DNA of 64,000 bases from Proteiniphilum sp. X52 (GTDB taxonomy: Bacteria; Bacteroidota; Bacteroidia; Bacteroidales; Dysgonomonadaceae). Position 1 is the stretch's first letter. Every line of letters begins with the position of its first letter. The stretch lies in contig NZ_RDSD01000012.1 in assembly GCF_003712195.1 (NCBI RefSeq), forward strand, positions 62,001-126,000, read 5' to 3'. The notes under the pieces were generated by a model that had not been told where the DNA came from, ran no database searches, and saw only the letters and a list, made by a program, of their open reading frames with translations. A program made the translations under genes and the position numbers. This document shows, one piece after another, positions 61,637 to 64,000 of the stretch.

Positions 61637-63349
61637 TCAAGAATACTGATTTTCCGGTTTTTCCTTCATTTCTGCTGTAGGTGGCACCTTGGCCGGTAGC
61701 GGCCGAAGTATCGACCGGTACATCTCCGCGTTGCGCAGCACCTCCACGGCCTTGTCGTACACCTTGTCGTCCGACAATTGATGCAAAAGTACTCCCTTCT
61801 TATAATAGAAGCGCTGCACGATCTCCGATTCGATCATGCTCGCAATATCCTTTTTGAAGAGTTCCAGGTCCCGATCCAGATTGGCATGTAACTTTGCTTC
61901 CAACGCCGCGAATTCTTCCTTGGCTACGTCCATATATCCTTCGAATTCCATCATACTCTTCAACTGTTGCAGCGTGCGTTCGCTCAACTGGTCGTATTCG
62001 AAATCCCGGTTCTTCACAAATTCCTTGAACGCTTCGTAATCGCTCTCCGAAAGCCTGAACTGGTGGGGTGGGGCAATCTCTTTGTGTTGTTGCACCCACT
62101 CTGTCACATAATCAAAGATTACATGGTCTGCCATCAGATAGTAGGCGATGGTTCCCCCGGCAGGCTGCGGAATGGTGATGTCGGGCGTGATTCCACCTCC
62201 GTCACGTACTTCACGGCCGTTACGCGTCTTAAATACATTGGTCAGCGAGTCGGGCACCCGCGCCACGCTTCCGTCGGGGTTGCGGTGCGAGTAATCCAGC
62301 GCCTGGATGCAGCGCCCACTCGGTATGTAATATTTTGAAGTGGTAATTTTGATGTTTCCACCGTATGGCAGATCGCGTGGCGTTTGCACCAATCCTTTTC
62401 CGAACGACCGGTTACCGACTATCACCGCCCTGTCGAGATCCTGAAGACCTCCCGCCACGATTTCTGACGCCGATGCCGAGCCGGTATCGATCAATACCAC
62501 GATAGGTATAATCTCATCCAACGGCTGATTGCGTGTCAGGTAGGTTCTGTCCCACTGTTTTACCTTTCCTTTGGTCGATACGATCTCTTCTCCTTTCGGC
62601 ACAAACAGGTTCACCACATCCACCGCCTCGTCCAGGATACCCCCGCCGTTACCGCGCAGGTCCATGATCAACGAGGTGGCTCCCTTTTGCTTCAAATCCT
62701 GTACCGTTTTCTTTACCCGGTCGGCACTTCGCGTCGTAAAACTCCCGAAATGAAGATAACCGATCTTATCATCCGTGACGCCCGCATAGGTGATGGGATC
62801 GATTTCTATCTTCTCTCTCACGATCTTCAGTGTCCGATCCTTCTTTTCTCCGGGTCGCCGGATCGTCAATTCAAGCGAGGTGCCCGGTGTTCCTTTCAGC
62901 TTGTCGCTTACCTCTTTCACCGTCGATTTCCGCATATCTTTTCCGTCTACCGCAAGGATGGCGTCACCCGCTTTCAGGCCTGCCTTATCCGCCGGCAGTC
63001 CCTCATGGGGTTCATTGATCACCACCTGTCCGTTGTGATAAGATATGATCGCCCCGATACCTGCATACTCGCCCGTGGTCATAAACTGAAGGTCTTCCAT
63101 ATTCTCTTCCGCGTAATATTCGGTATAAGGATCCAAACGCGTCAACATATTGCGGATACTGTTCTGTACCAAATTATTCACCTCCACGCTGTCCACGTAA
63201 AACATGTCCAGCTCACGCAGTACCGAGTTGAAGATGTCAATATTCTTATTGATGTCGAAATAACGTTGATTTTTATTATCTGCCGGTGACTGCGCTGCCG
63301 CTTGCAATGTTATAAAAACCACCAGCACGCAAAGAACAATTTTTCTCAT
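61637..63349 (-). CDS. S41-family C-terminal processing protease
   Basis: Starting at Met 63349 gives 570 residues with a typical signal peptide (cleavage after LQAAAQ); a start 18 bp upstream is possible but adds a poor n-region. A PDZ domain (about 85-165, EYAGIGAIISY and GLKAGDAILAVDGKDM) is followed by the peptidase domain with SLIMDLRGNGGG, IVVLIDTGSASASEIVAGGL (catalytic Ser) and VGNRSFGKGLVQ (catalytic Lys). CtpA/Prc-like enzymes trim C-termini of periplasmic proteins. The last 100 residues form a helical extension with coiled-coil character. Confidence 0.94.
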   Translation of the reverse strand: MRKIVLCVLVVFITLQAAAQSPADNKNQRYFDINKNIDIFNSVLRELDMFYVDSVEVNNLVQNSIRNMLTRLDPYTEYYAEENMEDLQFMTTGEYAGIGAIISYHNGQVVINEPHEGLPADKAGLKAGDAILAVDGKDMRKSTVKEVSDKLKGTPGTSLELTIRRPGEKKDRTLKIVREKIEIDPITYAGVTDDKIGYLHFGSFTTRSADRVKKTVQDLKQKGATSLIMDLRGNGGGILDEAVDVVNLFVPKGEEIVSTKGKVKQWDRTYLTRNQPLDEIIPIVVLIDTGSASASEIVAGGLQDLDRAVIVGNRSFGKGLVQTPRDLPYGGNIKITTSKYYIPSGRCIQALDYSHRNPDGSVARVPDSLTNVFKTRNGREVRDGGGITPDITIPQPAGGTIAYYLMADHVIFDYVTEWVQQHKEIAPPHQFRLSESDYEAFKEFVKNRDFEYDQLSERTLQQLKSMMEFEGYMDVAKEEFAALEAKLHANLDRDLELFKKDIASMIESEIVQRFYYKKGVLLHQLSDDKVYDKAVEVLRNAEMYRSILRPLPAKVPPTAEMKEKPENQYS

Positions 63350-63367
63350 ATAATATAATTGATTCAT

Positions 63368-63702
63368 TTTTTTATTTCAAAATTCAGCTACGCGGATTGG
63401 TAATTCACATCCATGATTGGTGATCCCGGATTCGGAATTTCCACCTCCCTTTTCCACCGTCCCCCAATCATATGTCGACTTCCCCTCCTTCTCAAGGGGC
63501 AAAGGAACAAATTTTTGATGAAAATGAAATATAGTTTTAGTTATATGTTTATAAATCCATGTTTCTGTCAGGATGTAACTTCCATTTATTGTAGTCCGTT
63601 TTTTATTAGTCTGTTTTTTTTTGCATGTAAACCGCGCGTGCCTCGCAACAAAAGCAGTCGGTTTGTTGTTATCTTTGAAGTTTTTCAGATTAATTCGTGT
63701 TT
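63368..63702. other. 335-bp spacer between the S41 protease and VanZ genes
   Basis: A divergent spacer with pyrimidine-rich stretches. Apart from the plus-strand box at 63670-63677 I see no promoter for the protease gene and no gene. Confidence 0.5.
63670..63677 (+). promoter_or_regulatory. Promoter -7 element (TATCTTTG) of the VanZ-like gene
   Basis: A perfect TAnnTTTG box 25 bp before the start codon. No correctly spaced TTG upstream. Confidence 0.55.
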
Positions 63703-64000
63703 ATGAAGACCCTGCTTCGTTATCTATTTCTGCCTCTACTTACAGTATTGCTTATTTTTATTGCCACCTGTCTCATCTCATCTTCCCGGATGCCCGGTAT
63801 GCCCGAAGGTTTTCCGTGGGATAAGTTGGTGCATTTTGGTATGTTTTTTGCGCTTTCCGCCGTCTCGTTGATCGATTATTACAGGTTATGCAAGGGAAAC
63901 CCGCCCACTTTGCGATGGATTTTCTGGGGCTTTTTCATTCCCGTGCTTTATGGAGGAGGTATTGAGTTGATGCAGAAATATTTCTTCGTGTCGCGCAGTG
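63703..64000 (+). CDS. VanZ-like membrane protein, 3' end missing
   Basis: The first 99 residues of a protein cut by the window end. It starts MKTLLRYLFLPLLTVLLIFI, a transmembrane helix, then FPWDKLVHFGMFFALSAVSLIDYYR and, near the end, GGGIELMQKYF, which match the VanZ-like family (D-K-x-x-H-x-x-x-F and E-x-x-Q). Other VanZ-like proteins are linked to glycopeptide tolerance, but most are of unknown function. Confidence 0.85.
   Translation, partial: MKTLLRYLFLPLLTVLLIFIATCLISSSRMPGMPEGFPWDKLVHFGMFFALSAVSLIDYYRLCKGNPPTLRWIFWGFFIPVLYGGGIELMQKYFFVSRS

Noticed and set aside
1-64000. tRNA, rRNA, insertion sequence or prophage genes
   Set aside because: No T-loop motif outside coding sequence, no transposase or integrase-like protein, and no phage proteins were seen.

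Overview
The window looks like a piece of a Bacteroidales chromosome, most likely from the Porphyromonadaceae/Dysgonomonadaceae side (Proteiniphilum/Petrimonas-like; this genus-level guess is inference). The evidence is a SusC/SusD pair, a two-subunit B12-dependent methylmalonyl-CoA mutase, a bamD–omega–DUF4293 cluster, DUF5686 and DUF4919 proteins, a bacterial GH3 protein, and above all many copies of the Bacteroidetes promoter (TTTG, about 20 bp, TAnnTTTG) in front of genes. Gene density is high and codon use looks even. There are no rRNA or tRNA genes, CRISPR arrays or intact insertion sequences. Most of the window is core genome, with a few accessory or decayed patches.

Layout. 1-5.7 kb: a MacAB/TolC-type export operon with two paralogous periplasmic adaptors (the first cut by the window edge), an FtsX-like permease, an ATPase and a TolC-like channel. 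5.7-7.6 kb (minus): hemW and a secreted glycerophosphodiesterase. 7.6-14.5 kb: a 1.1 kb regulatory region, an orphan SusC/SusD nutrient-uptake pair and a small lipoprotein. 14.5-18 kb: a tryptophanase/tyrosine phenol-lyase family enzyme (minus), a YgjP-like metallopeptidase reading divergently, and a ROK sugar kinase. 18.2-25.6 kb: purH followed by the rod-shape operon mreB-mreC-mreD-mrdA-rodA, then an unrecognised gluzincin-like secreted protein. 27.1-28.4 kb: a two-gene module, a YgbA_NO-family protein overlapping a regulator that joins a RIC/hemerythrin-like sensor to a LuxR-type DNA-binding domain. 28.7-33.8 kb: mutA, a UbiA-type prenyltransferase and mutB, ending in a strong terminator.

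34-42.7 kb (minus): DUF4919 protein, fabD, an acyl-CoA synthetase with its XRE-cupin regulator, an inositol-monophosphatase family enzyme, an S9 peptidase and ispE. 42.7-46 kb: remains of RHS/SpvB-type genes beside a DUF5686 outer-membrane protein whose promoter region is a 69-bp tandem repeat. 46.3-51.5 kb: a Crp/Fnr regulator, a GH3 protein, bamD, RNA polymerase omega, a DUF4293 membrane protein and an M48 lipoprotein peptidase. 51.7-64 kb: parC, an outer-membrane protein, a MalY/PatB C-S lyase, a SlyD-like isomerase with a Cys-rich tail, a CPA2 antiporter, aroC, a DUF1460 amidase-like protein, an S41 protease (minus) and the start of a VanZ-like gene.

The most interesting items are the putative nitrosative-stress module at 27.1-28.4 kb, the tandemly repeated promoter of the DUF5686 gene, palindromic operator candidates in the promoters of the XRE-cupin and Crp/Fnr regulators, a dyad-containing insertion inside ispE, the RHS remnants, and helically phased direct repeats plus a G8 tract in the susC leader. 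All family assignments come from reading motifs by eye; no database search was run.
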